This document shows positions 7,401-13,939 of a DNA stretch of 13,939 nucleotides, piece by piece; positions within the stretch are counted from its first letter, which is position 1; each line of letters starts with the position of its first letter. The stretch is from Thermoplasmata archaeon. Its GTDB lineage: Archaea; Thermoplasmatota; Thermoplasmata; Lutacidiplasmatales; UBA184. Location of the stretch: positions 1 through 13,939 of the forward strand of contig JAKATE010000042.1 of assembly GCA_021828085.1 (NCBI GenBank). Direction: 5' to 3'. The notes under the pieces are model-generated. The model did no database searches. It worked only from the letters and a program-made list of their open reading frames with translations, and was not told the origin of the DNA. A program made the position numbers and the translations under genes.

Positions 7401-7410
7401 GGTTAAAGGG
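7401..7410 (-). promoter_or_regulatory. TATA-like element of polB
   Basis: Read on the minus strand this is CCCTTTAACC. Its centre is 26 nt before the GTG at 7379, matching the archaeal TATA-to-start-site distance, so transcription should begin at or next to the start codon. Confidence 0.5.
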
Positions 7411-7417
7411 GTTCACG

Positions 7418-7444
7418 CCGCCGGGCCTTCGACGGGTCCGGCGG
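7418..7444. terminator. GC-rich hairpin between surface-protein gene and polB
   Basis: A 10-bp inverted repeat (7418-7427 with 7435-7444, one non-Watson-Crick pair) encloses a 7-base loop. It lies 18 bp after the stop of the surface protein gene and just before the polB TATA element. It may help end or insulate the upstream transcript. There is only a three-T run downstream, and archaeal termination mainly needs T-tracts, so the role is uncertain. Confidence 0.3.
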
Positions 7445-7461
7445 ACGGACGACCGGAGGGA

Positions 7462-10400
7462 TCAGCCCGTGCTATTACCGGCGGGGGGCTTCCCTCCACC
7501 GGAAGACCGGGACCGGCGGCGGACCAGCACGACGGCGACCCCGGCCACCACCACGATCAGGAGGAGGAGGGCGAGGACCGGGAGCCAGGGGAAGCTGTTG
7601 CCCGAAGGGCTGGAGGGGGTCGAGGTGTGGTTGAGGGTGATCTCCAGCAGGACCGTGAAGCCGGCCGTGACGTTGACATCGAGGCTCTCGCGGACGTACC
7701 CGGGAGCAGAAGCCACCACCGTGTACTCCCCCGGCGAGAGGGAGACGTTGAAGGCTCCCGCCACGATGGGGCTCACGCTCTGCCCGTCGATGAGGAGGGA
7801 CGCGTTCGTCGGGGAGATCCGCCCCGCGATCCAACCGACCTGGACCCGGACCGGCTCGAAGACGGCCGACTCGTTGACCGCCCCGGTCAGGGTGAGGGCC
7901 GCCGGGTTGTCCGTTCCGGTGTAGGCGCCCGGGCCGGCCCCGAGCCATCCGACGAAGTTCCAGGAGGCGGCCGGGTGGGCGCTGAGGTTCACGGTGGTGC
8001 CGTTGACGTACCAGCCCGAGGGCGGGCTCACCGTACCGCCGGTCAGATTGGTCTGCCCGACGCTGAGGTAGACCTCCCCCGAGTAGCTCAGGGAGATTCC
8101 CACGGCCGAGCCCTGGACGACGACGTTTCCCGAAGGTACCGAAAGGACGTACCGGTAGCCCAGCGAGCCGACCACCGGGCTCTCCGCAAGGTACGGGTAG
8201 CTCCCGTTAGCGAGGGAGAAGACCAGGGAAGTGCCCGAGGTGTTCTGCTCCGTCCCGTTCACGGATGCGCTCCAGGAGGCCCCGGTCGGGAGACCGGTCT
8301 CGGTGAGGGTCACCGTGTAGAGGACGGTGTGGGCGAGGATCGCCGTCTCCACCGCGGGGCCGGAGAGAGTGAGGGATTCCGGGTTGTTCGTTCCCGTGTA
8401 GCCGGAGGCGTTGGGGCTCTGCCACTGGCGGAAGTGATACCCCCCCAGCCCGGCCGCCGTGAGCGAGACCGTGGATCCGGCGGAGTACCACCCGGAGGCG
8501 GGAGAGACCGTCCCGGCTCCCGAGGGGCTCGCCTGGACGGTCAGGTGGTACTGCGCGCTAAACGTCACGTCGGTCACGACCGCGGAGCTCCCGACGCTGA
8601 CCGCGCCCGAGGCGGGAGAGGCCAGGTAGCGGGTGCCCACGCTCCCGGGGACCGGGGACGAGACGAGGAAGTTGTAGCTCCCCGAGGTCACATTGAAGGA
8701 GATGTCGGAGCCCGTGGCGGAGGCGACCTCCGTCCCGAGCGTGACCGACCAGCTCGTTCCCGCGGGGAGTCCCTGCTCGCGGAAGGTGGCGGGAGTGAGG
8801 GAGAGGAACTCGGCGGTCACGTTGATCGGGGAGGAGAGGGTGAGCGACAGCGGGTTCGAAGTGGGGCTGGGGCAGGCGGCGCTGGGGGTGCAGCTCCACT
8901 GGGAGAAGTAGAATCCCGCCGACGCCGTCGCCTGGACCGAGACGACGCTGCCGAGGGCGTACCAATTGGCCCCCGAGGGGGAGACGGTCCCGCCCCCGGT
9001 GGGGACGACGGTGGAGAGGAGCTCGACCTGGGCCTGGAAGCTGATGGGGAGGCTCTGGTGGGAGGTGCTGACCGTGACCGACCCCGCGCTGGGAGTGGCC
9101 ACGTAGCGATTCCCGTAGGAGGTCCCCAGGGGGCTTCCCACGCTGTAGCTGTAGGCGCCGGCGGTCAAGTTGAAGGTGATGTTCGAGCCCGTGGCCGAGG
9201 TGAGAACCCCTCCGAGGGTGACGTTCCAGCTGGTGCCCAACGGCAAGCCGGTCTCGAGGAAGCTCACCGGGACGCGTGCGACGAAGTCCGCCACCACGCT
9301 GGTGGGGGCGCTCACGGTGACCGTCATCGGGTTCGCGCTCGTGGAGGAGCAGGCGCTGCTGGGAGCGCAGCTCCAGCCCGTGAAGGAAAAGCCGGCGGCG
9401 GCCGTCGCCTGGGCCGTGACCTTCGTGCCGGAGTTGTAGTAGCTAGTTCCCGAGGGGCTCACGCTCCCCCCGTTGGCGGGGGAGGCGGACAGGCCCAGGG
9501 AGTACTGTGTCGTGTACCCGATCGCGAGGGTCTGGTGCGCGACCCCGACGGTGACGCTCCCTCCGCTCGGGGAGGCGACGTACTGGGTCCCGGTGCCTCC
9601 GCTGATGGGGGAAAGGACCGAGTAGCTGTAGCTCCCGGCGGTCACATTGAAGCTGATGTTGCTCCCGGTGGCGCTCGTCGCCACGCCGTTGAAGGTGACC
9701 TTCCAGCTGGTTCCGAGGGGGAGCCCGGTCTCCCGGAAGCTCACCATCGTGAGCCCGGAGAAATCGGCGGTGACGCTGGTGGGGCCCGTCAGCGTGACGG
9801 TCACGGGGTTCGCCGTGGTCGACGAGCAGGCGGCCGAGGGGTTGCAGCTCCAGCCGGTGAACTGGTAGCCCCCGTTGGGACTGGCGGAGACGCTCACCGG
9901 GGTGTTGGCGGCCTCCCACGTCGCGGTGGAGGGGCTCACCGTCCCTTCCGACGGGGGCGAGGCCGCGGGGGTGAGGAGGTACTGGGTGCTGTAGCTCGGG
10001 CGGACGACGAGCGGAGCGCCGTTGACGGTGACCGAGCCCGAGGGGCTGGCGTCGACGTACCGAGTGCCTGTGGAGCCGGAGATGGGCGTGAGCACGGAGT
10101 AGGAGTACGTCCCCGAGGTCACGTTGAAGGTGATGTTGGAGCCCGTGGCGGATTCCTGGGTCCCCGCGAGGGTCACGGACCACGACGTTCCCGTGGGGAG
10201 CCCGCTCTCGACAAAGGAGACCGGGTAGCGGGTGGCGAAGTTGGCCGTGACGGTGACCGGGCTGTTCATGGTCACGGTCATGGGGTTCGCGCTCGTGGAG
10301 GAGCAGGCGCCCGCCACGGAGCAGGTCCAGCTCGAGAAGGAGTAACCGGCGGCCGCCGTTGCCTGTACGCTCACCTGGGCGCCGGCATCATGGTACGAGC

Positions 10401-12240
10401 TGCCGGAGGGGCTCACGGTCCCGGACCCGGCCGGGCTCACAGAAGTGGTCAGGGCGTACTGCGCCGAGTAGGCCACGCTCTCGGTCAGATGGCTCGAGCC
10501 GACCGACAGGACGATCTGGGTGGGGGAGGGCTGGTAGCGCGTCCCTGCCGCGCCGGGGACTGAGGCCCCGGGAGTGAGGGTGTAGGCGCCCGCGGAGACG
10601 TTGAAGGTGATGTTCTGCCCGGTGGCCGAACCGGTGAGCCCGCTCAGATCGGCGCTCCAGCTGGTCCCGGCCGGCAAGCCCGACTCGAGGACGCTCACCG
10701 GGACCGTCGGGCTGCTCGGGCAGCTCACGATGACGCCGATCGTACGGTTCGCCATGGCCTTGAGGTAGACCGGCTGCGAGATCGAGGTGCAGCCGGGCGC
10801 GCTCGCATTGATCCAGTACTGCCCCTCCATGCGCTGGAGGTCGTAGATCCCGCTGGACTGGGCGAGGAGGACATCGGTCTGCCCGCGCGGGTTCACCTCC
10901 ACCGTGGCGGAGGCGGGGGCTACCGTGACGTTGAGCCAGGACCAGGGGGGGGTCACGAGGTGTTCCAGGGAGACCCCTCCCGCCCCCGTCGAACCGGGGA
11001 ACTGGAACTCGTTGCCGTAGTTGTCGGTGTTGTTCGTCGCGTTCGCGGCACCGAATGCGAAGGAGTAGTTCGCCGCCTGGTAATCGTAGTAGGGATACAG
11101 GCAGTTGATGGAGGTGCTGAAGGAGGGTCGACCGCAGGCGCTGGCGTTCACCTCGGCCTCCCCCAGCTGGGAGGAGCTGAAGTACATCCGGAGCGGATAA
11201 CCAGCGGTGGCGCCCTGCGACAGGATCGGCAGCGAGAGCTGCATCGGCCCCGTCTGGTACCACCTCCCGGGCCAGTAGCTGTCGCAGACCCCGTCCCCCG
11301 GGGAGCAGGTGTTCGGGATCGACGGGTTGAGCGAGTGGCCGATCTCGTAGGCGAAGGAGATCGCGCCCGGACCGCTCGCCCCCCACTGCAGGAAGTTGCC
11401 CACGGAGGTGGTGGTGTAGTACGGGCCGAGCCCGCTCGGGGTGCGGGAGCTGTTCTGGAGGAGGATGGTCCCGGTCTGCCCGAGCGTGGTGTCGACCACG
11501 TTGAGCTGCCAGGGCTGGTCCGGGTTGACCCCGGTGTAGTTCACAAAGAGATGGTCCCCGGAGTTCAGGACCATGATCTGGTCGGTCAGGCCGTTCACGT
11601 CGAGGGGAGCGGCGTTCGCCGCGTCGATCTCGGCGTCGCCCTGGAACACGTTGAGCTCCCAGACGATGGCGCAGGCGAACCACTGGTTCCCTCCTGCGGC
11701 GAAGTTGTAGAAGAATCCCCCGTTCGGCAGGCAGTCCTGAAGCCCGCTGTTCGAGCCTGTGACCCCGGGGGCGGCCGGATAGAACTGGAACTCCAGGAAC
11801 GCCTGCTGGTCGAGGCTCTCCACGTCATGGACGACCCCACCGAACCAGATCGTCGCGTAGAAGTTCCCCTGGCTCTGGAACTGGTTGCTCGGCGGGAGGA
11901 CCAGGCTGAAGCTGGCGTTCATCCCCGACCCCAGCTGGTTCGAGATGTAGCTCGCGGTCGGCTCGTCGTGCCCGTAGCAGTAGGGGACGCCGTACCAGCC
12001 GGAGACGTTGGGGGCCCAGTACATGCCATCGCAACCGAGAGACGCGCCTCCCGCCGCGATCGTGGGAGCCGCGCCACGAGCCGGGAGCGCAGGCGCCGGC
12101 CCCTCCAGTGAGGTTGCCACGGTCAGCGAACTCGCGAGGAGCACGAGGAGGACCCCCACGCTGAGCAGCCCTCTCTTCCAGTCCGCTCGTTCGGTCCGGC
12201 CTTCGCGGCGCACGCTCCGTGGAGCAAGCGGGCTCTGCAT
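7462..12240 (-). CDS. Giant repeat-rich surface protein, membrane-anchored (six 159-aa units + PEGA-like domain)
   Basis: 1592 residues. A basic N-terminus and hydrophobic segment (24-44) form a signal peptide or anchor. Residues 45-512 are an unrecognised extracellular domain, rich in aromatic residues, Asn/Ser/Thr and cysteines (for example GCDGMYWAP, CYGHDEP, TIWFGG). Residues 515-1468 are six tandem units, each with an ExGLPxG[TA]SW module followed by an InlB/Flg_new-like module (GTVSPS, then [SG]W and a loop ending [SN]NP or ANP). About 1469-1545 resembles a PEGA domain (SLLIDGQSV, LSPGEYTVVASAPGY). A Ser/Pro linker, a membrane helix (about 1552-1573) and an RRRSRS tail close the protein. 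This predicts a stalk held at the outer face of the membrane. N-x-S/T sequons are frequent. The start is ATG 12240; a TTTTACTA element 35 nt upstream implies a leader of about 9 nt, with no Shine-Dalgarno. The role is probably adhesion or envelope structure, by analogy with such repeats; no enzymatic motif is seen. It diverges from another surface gene. Confidence 0.85.
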   Translation of the reverse strand: MQSPLAPRSVRREGRTERADWKRGLLSVGVLLVLLASSLTVATSLEGPAPALPARGAAPTIAAGGASLGCDGMYWAPNVSGWYGVPYCYGHDEPTASYISNQLGSGMNASFSLVLPPSNQFQSQGNFYATIWFGGVVHDVESLDQQAFLEFQFYPAAPGVTGSNSGLQDCLPNGGFFYNFAAGGNQWFACAIVWELNVFQGDAEIDAANAAPLDVNGLTDQIMVLNSGDHLFVNYTGVNPDQPWQLNVVDTTLGQTGTILLQNSSRTPSGLGPYYTTTSVGNFLQWGASGPGAISFAYEIGHSLNPSIPNTCSPGDGVCDSYWPGRWYQTGPMQLSLPILSQGATAGYPLRMYFSSSQLGEAEVNASACGRPSFSTSINCLYPYYDYQAANYSFAFGAANATNNTDNYGNEFQFPGSTGAGGVSLEHLVTPPWSWLNVTVAPASATVEVNPRGQTDVLLAQSSGIYDLQRMEGQYWINASAPGCTSISQPVYLKAMANRTIGVIVSCPSSPTVPVSVLESGLPAGTSWSADLSGLTGSATGQNITFNVSAGAYTLTPGASVPGAAGTRYQPSPTQIVLSVGSSHLTESVAYSAQYALTTSVSPAGSGTVSPSGSSYHDAGAQVSVQATAAAGYSFSSWTCSVAGACSSTSANPMTVTMNSPVTVTANFATRYPVSFVESGLPTGTSWSVTLAGTQESATGSNITFNVTSGTYSYSVLTPISGSTGTRYVDASPSGSVTVNGAPLVVRPSYSTQYLLTPAASPPSEGTVSPSTATWEAANTPVSVSASPNGGYQFTGWSCNPSAACSSTTANPVTVTLTGPTSVTADFSGLTMVSFRETGLPLGTSWKVTFNGVATSATGSNISFNVTAGSYSYSVLSPISGGTGTQYVASPSGGSVTVGVAHQTLAIGYTTQYSLGLSASPANGGSVSPSGTSYYNSGTKVTAQATAAAGFSFTGWSCAPSSACSSTSANPMTVTVSAPTSVVADFVARVPVSFLETGLPLGTSWNVTLGGVLTSATGSNITFNLTAGAYSYSVGSPLGTSYGNRYVATPSAGSVTVSTSHQSLPISFQAQVELLSTVVPTGGGTVSPSGANWYALGSVVSVQATASAGFYFSQWSCTPSAACPSPTSNPLSLTLSSPINVTAEFLSLTPATFREQGLPAGTSWSVTLGTEVASATGSDISFNVTSGSYNFLVSSPVPGSVGTRYLASPASGAVSVGSSAVVTDVTFSAQYHLTVQASPSGAGTVSPASGWYSAGSTVSLTAAGLGGYHFRQWQSPNASGYTGTNNPESLTLSGPAVETAILAHTVLYTVTLTETGLPTGASWSASVNGTEQNTSGTSLVFSLANGSYPYLAESPVVGSLGYRYVLSVPSGNVVVQGSAVGISLSYSGEVYLSVGQTNLTGGTVSPPSGWYVNGTTVNLSAHPAASWNFVGWLGAGPGAYTGTDNPAALTLTGAVNESAVFEPVRVQVGWIAGRISPTNASLLIDGQSVSPIVAGAFNVSLSPGEYTVVASAPGYVRESLDVNVTAGFTVLLEITLNHTSTPSSPSGNSFPWLPVLALLLLIVVVAGVAVVLVRRRSRSSGGGKPPAGNSTG
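7837..10698 (-). repeat. Six tandem 477-bp (159-codon) coding units in the surface protein
   Basis: Units run 10698-10222, 10221-9745, 9744-9268, 9267-8791, 8790-8314 and 8313-7837. Each opens at the same point: VSVLESGLP, VSFVESGLP, VSFRETGLP, VSFLETGLP, ATFREQGLP, VTLTETGLP. The five start-to-start distances are all exactly 477 bp. Units 1-4 carry a paired sequon (N543/N547 and equivalents) and a CxxxxxC loop (C640/C646, and first cysteines at 799, 958 and 1117). Unit 5 loses the first sequon, and unit 6 both; both lack the cysteines and use a YTGT loop instead. Protein similarity is high, but the DNA copies have clearly diverged, so the array is not a recent expansion. Confidence 0.9.
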
Positions 12241-12269
12241 TTGCGGGTGCGTGGCGCACTACCTGGGGC

Positions 12270-12279
12270 TAGTAAAACC
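12270..12279 (-). promoter_or_regulatory. TATA-like element of the giant surface protein gene
   Basis: Read on the minus strand this is GGTTTTACTA, an AT-rich island centred 35 nt before the ATG at 12240. It predicts a start site near 12249 and a very short leader without a ribosome binding site. Confidence 0.5.
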
Positions 12280-12289
12280 TGATGGCCCC

Positions 12290-12404
12290 CGCTCCGTGCG
12301 GTCCTCCCGGCACCGACGGGCACTCCCTCGAGGAATGGCCCTGCTTCGGTCCGGGAGCGCCCGGTTCGTCCCGGTCGGGGCGACGGAACCGGACGCTCCG
12401 TGCG
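12290..12404. repeat. 11-bp direct repeat flanking the divergent promoter core
   Basis: CGCTCCGTGCG occurs at 12290-12300 and again at 12394-12404, the second copy ending four bases before the rightward TATA-like element. A nine-base match (CGCTCCGTG) also occurs at 12213-12221, inside the start of the surface protein gene. These could be binding sites for a shared regulator of the two surface genes, though GC richness raises the chance background. Confidence 0.4.
12361..12392. repeat. Imperfect inverted repeat between the divergent surface genes
   Basis: CCGGTTC at 12361-12367 pairs with GAACCGG at 12386-12392. An inner GTC/GAC pair (12368-12370 with 12382-12384) extends the stem past one bulged base. 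It lies about 17 bp upstream of the rightward TATA-like element and could be an operator or activator site. Confidence 0.35.
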
Positions 12405-12407
12405 CCG

Positions 12408-12417
12408 AGATATACTG
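12408..12417 (+). promoter_or_regulatory. TATA-like element of the kelch/PKD surface protein gene
   Basis: AGATATACT is a clear AT-rich element in GC-rich surroundings. A start site about 26 nt downstream falls near 12438, which would leave GTG 12425 outside the mRNA and favours GTG 12452 as the start codon. Confidence 0.5.
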
Positions 12418-12451
12418 CTCCCGGGTGGCCCTCCCGTCCGACGGGTGGAAG

Positions 12452-13939
12452 GTGCCATTTCCGATCTCGCGATCCCCAGGCGCCCCGCACCGACGGTGGG
12501 TCGGCGCTGCGCTCGGCCTTCTCCTCCTTTCGCTGGTCCTCCTCAGCGCCTCCCCGGCTGCTGCGACAGCCGCACCGTCGTCCCCCCCGACACTCTCCAT
12601 CACCTCCGGAGCCACGGCCACCACCGCGCCGCTGACGGTCGAGTGGTCCTCCGCCCCTTCGGATGTCCTCCCCCAGGCCAATTTCAGCTACACCACCTAC
12701 CAGGGCTCCCAGCCCTTCCCGATGACCTTCGGGGGGGACCTCGGCTGCACGAGCGTCTGCAACGGCACCTGGGAGTACGCCACCGGCGACGGGGTCCAGC
12801 AGTGGTACAACGTCTCCCCCTTCCAGAGCCCTCCACCCCGGACCAACTCCTCCATGGTCTGGGACCCACTGCTCGATGGCGTGCTGCTCTTCGGGGGTCT
12901 TGGGCCTACCGGACCCCTGAACGACACCTGGTTGTACAACCCGGCGACGGGTTGGCGGGAGCTGCCCTCGACGCTCTCTCCTCCGGCCCGACAGCTCGCC
13001 TCCTTCGCCTACGATCCCATCGACGGGGAGGCCATCCTCTTCGGAGGGGAGGGGGCGGGGGGCGTCCCCCTGGGCGACAGCTGGGCCTACGGGGCCCAGG
13101 GTTGGGTCGAGCTCCATCCCGCCTCCGCCCCCTCCCCCCGCTTCGGCGCCGGGCTCGTCTACGACCAGGCGGCGGGGCGGCTCTACCTGTTCGGGGGAGA
13201 GGGGACCGGAGGGTTCCTCTCGGACACCTGGTGGTTCCGGGGCGGGGTCTGGTCCCCGGTGCGCACGGCGCAGTCCCCCTCCCCCCGGGCCCTAGCGCTC
13301 CTGGTGGCCACGGGCGACGGGACGCCGCTGCTCTTCGGGGGCGAGGGCGCCACCGGCTGGCTCAACGACACCTGGGTCTTCCTGAACGGGAGCTGGAGCC
13401 CGGTCGCGTACGTCCTGGGGTTCGGTCCCCCCGGACTCCCCGGCGCGGGATTGATGGTGAACCTGGCGCTCGGACCGAACTACTTCATCCTCTTCGGGGG
13501 CTATTCCGCGGACCAGCTCTCGGCACCCCTGTGGAACCTGGTGGTCCCCTTCGGCGGACTCCCGAACGGTACCACTCCCCTGTCGGTCTCGCTCTCCGCC
13601 AACGTGCTCACCGGTCCGGCGCCGCTGAGCGTGACCTTCTCGGCATCGACGTTCGGAGGAGGCCCTCCGTTCAGCTATCTCTGGCAGTTCGGGGACGGCA
13701 CCACGGCGGGGGGGTTCCCCGTCGTCTCCCACGTGTACGAGCGGCCGGGCTCCTACACGGTGAACGTCACGGTCGTCGATGTCAGCGGCTCTCCCGCGAC
13801 CGCCTCGATCCAGGTGAAGGTCCTGCCCGCCCCCCCGGGCCCTCCATTCTGGATGACCTTCCTCGGAGGTCCGGCGGTCTGGGCGCTCCTGGCCGTGGTG
13901 CTCGCCGTCGTCGGCTGGGGGGCGGTGGGAGGGGCAGAT
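12452..13939 (+). CDS. Kelch-propeller/PKD surface protein, partial (runs off right edge)
   Basis: 496 residues are present and the frame is still open at the window end. N-terminus: short basic region, then hydrophobic core GAALGLLLLSLVLLSASP and an AAATAAP cleavage-type site, so it is exported. Six FGG blade motifs follow at residues 93, 147, 197, 247, 295 and 348 (spacing 48-54), each followed by a xxxxDTW-like strand (NGTWEY, NDTWLY, GDSWAY, SDTWWF, NDTWVF, and a weaker PLWNLV). This is a kelch-type beta-propeller resembling those of galactose-oxidase-like proteins; no copper ligands are identifiable by eye. A PKD domain with YLWQFGDGTT (Phe413) and GSYTVNVTVVD spans about 370-455, then a hydrophobic segment from 466 that is probably a membrane helix. 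GTG 12452 is preferred from the TATA position and signal-peptide shape; GTG 12425 is the alternative. Likely role: surface recognition or binding. It is divergent from the giant surface protein gene. Confidence 0.82.
   Translation, partial: MPFPISRSPGAPHRRWVGAALGLLLLSLVLLSASPAAATAAPSSPPTLSITSGATATTAPLTVEWSSAPSDVLPQANFSYTTYQGSQPFPMTFGGDLGCTSVCNGTWEYATGDGVQQWYNVSPFQSPPPRTNSSMVWDPLLDGVLLFGGLGPTGPLNDTWLYNPATGWRELPSTLSPPARQLASFAYDPIDGEAILFGGEGAGGVPLGDSWAYGAQGWVELHPASAPSPRFGAGLVYDQAAGRLYLFGGEGTGGFLSDTWWFRGGVWSPVRTAQSPSPRALALLVATGDGTPLLFGGEGATGWLNDTWVFLNGSWSPVAYVLGFGPPGLPGAGLMVNLALGPNYFILFGGYSADQLSAPLWNLVVPFGGLPNGTTPLSVSLSANVLTGPAPLSVTFSASTFGGGPPFSYLWQFGDGTTAGGFPVVSHVYERPGSYTVNVTVVDVSGSPATASIQVKVLPAPPGPPFWMTFLGGPAVWALLAVVLAVVGWGAVGGAD

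Noticed and set aside
5049..7406. A long open frame on the plus strand, opposite polB.
   Set aside because: The minus strand carries every DNA polymerase B motif in order. The plus frame is a Leu/Gly/Asp/Glu/Arg-rich compositional shadow.
7354..10563. A very long open frame on the plus strand, opposite the giant surface protein gene.
   Set aside because: It is antisense to a gene with clear domains. Its product is Arg/Gly/Asp-rich with no recognisable fold, and in GC-rich DNA the opposite frames lack stops by composition.
7837..10698. Regular repeats that might be read as a CRISPR or satellite array.
   Set aside because: The period is 477 bp, the units are in one reading frame, and the conservation is at the protein level. 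They are protein domains.
12269..13117. Minus-strand open frames opposite the kelch/PKD gene.
   Set aside because: The plus frame has a signal peptide, regularly spaced FGG blades and a PKD domain. The minus frames are low-complexity Gly/Arg/Glu shadows.
1..13939. A mobile element, defence system or prophage in the window.
   Set aside because: No transposase, integrase, terminal repeat, nuclease-effector or toxin-antitoxin motif is seen. The genes are housekeeping or surface proteins with uniform composition.

Overview
The window is a very GC-rich stretch (about 70% by eye) that reads as archaeal DNA. The closest fit is Thermoplasmata or a similar terrestrial Thermoplasmatota lineage. The evidence is: a family B DNA polymerase of archaeal type; a KaiC/RAD55-like ATPase; GTG starts with small T/A islands 26-28 nt upstream, as expected for leaderless archaeal mRNAs; and a giant surface protein made of 'E-[ST]-G-L-P-x-G-[TA]-S-W' modules alternating with InlB/Flg_new-like modules, a style I associate with Thermoplasmata. 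No rRNA or other taxonomic marker is present, so the assignment is inference.

Layout. Positions 1-1075 (-) hold a dihydroorotase (pyrC) cut off by the left edge. Positions 1120-2631 (-) hold a two-domain KaiC/RAD55-like ATPase directly upstream of pyrC on the same strand. An AT-rich divergent promoter region (2632-2851) separates it from purM (2852-3892, +), which is followed after 23 bp by a 10-TM EamA/DMT transporter (3916-4905, +). This left half is housekeeping: de novo pyrimidine and purine synthesis around a regulatory-type ATPase. Convergent to the transporter is a family B DNA polymerase (4926-7379, -) with all exonuclease and polymerase motifs intact, no intein, and an unusually short PIP-like C-terminus.

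The right half is devoted to the cell surface. Positions 7462-12240 (-) encode a 1592-residue secreted, membrane-anchored protein with six tandem units in an exact 159-codon (477-bp) register, followed by a PEGA-like domain and a C-terminal membrane anchor. Divergent from it, starting near 12452 (+) and running off the right edge, is a second surface protein with a signal peptide, six kelch-type 'FGG' blades, a PKD domain and a membrane segment. The two surface genes share a 211-bp intergenic region that contains a TATA-like element for each, an 11-bp direct repeat and an imperfect inverted repeat.

I see no tRNA, rRNA, CRISPR array, transposase, integrase or attachment site. The most interesting items are the strict register and two-class structure of the giant surface protein, the divergent surface-gene pair, the ATPase with a nucleotide-binding-dead second half, and the consistent leaderless-GTG promoter pattern.
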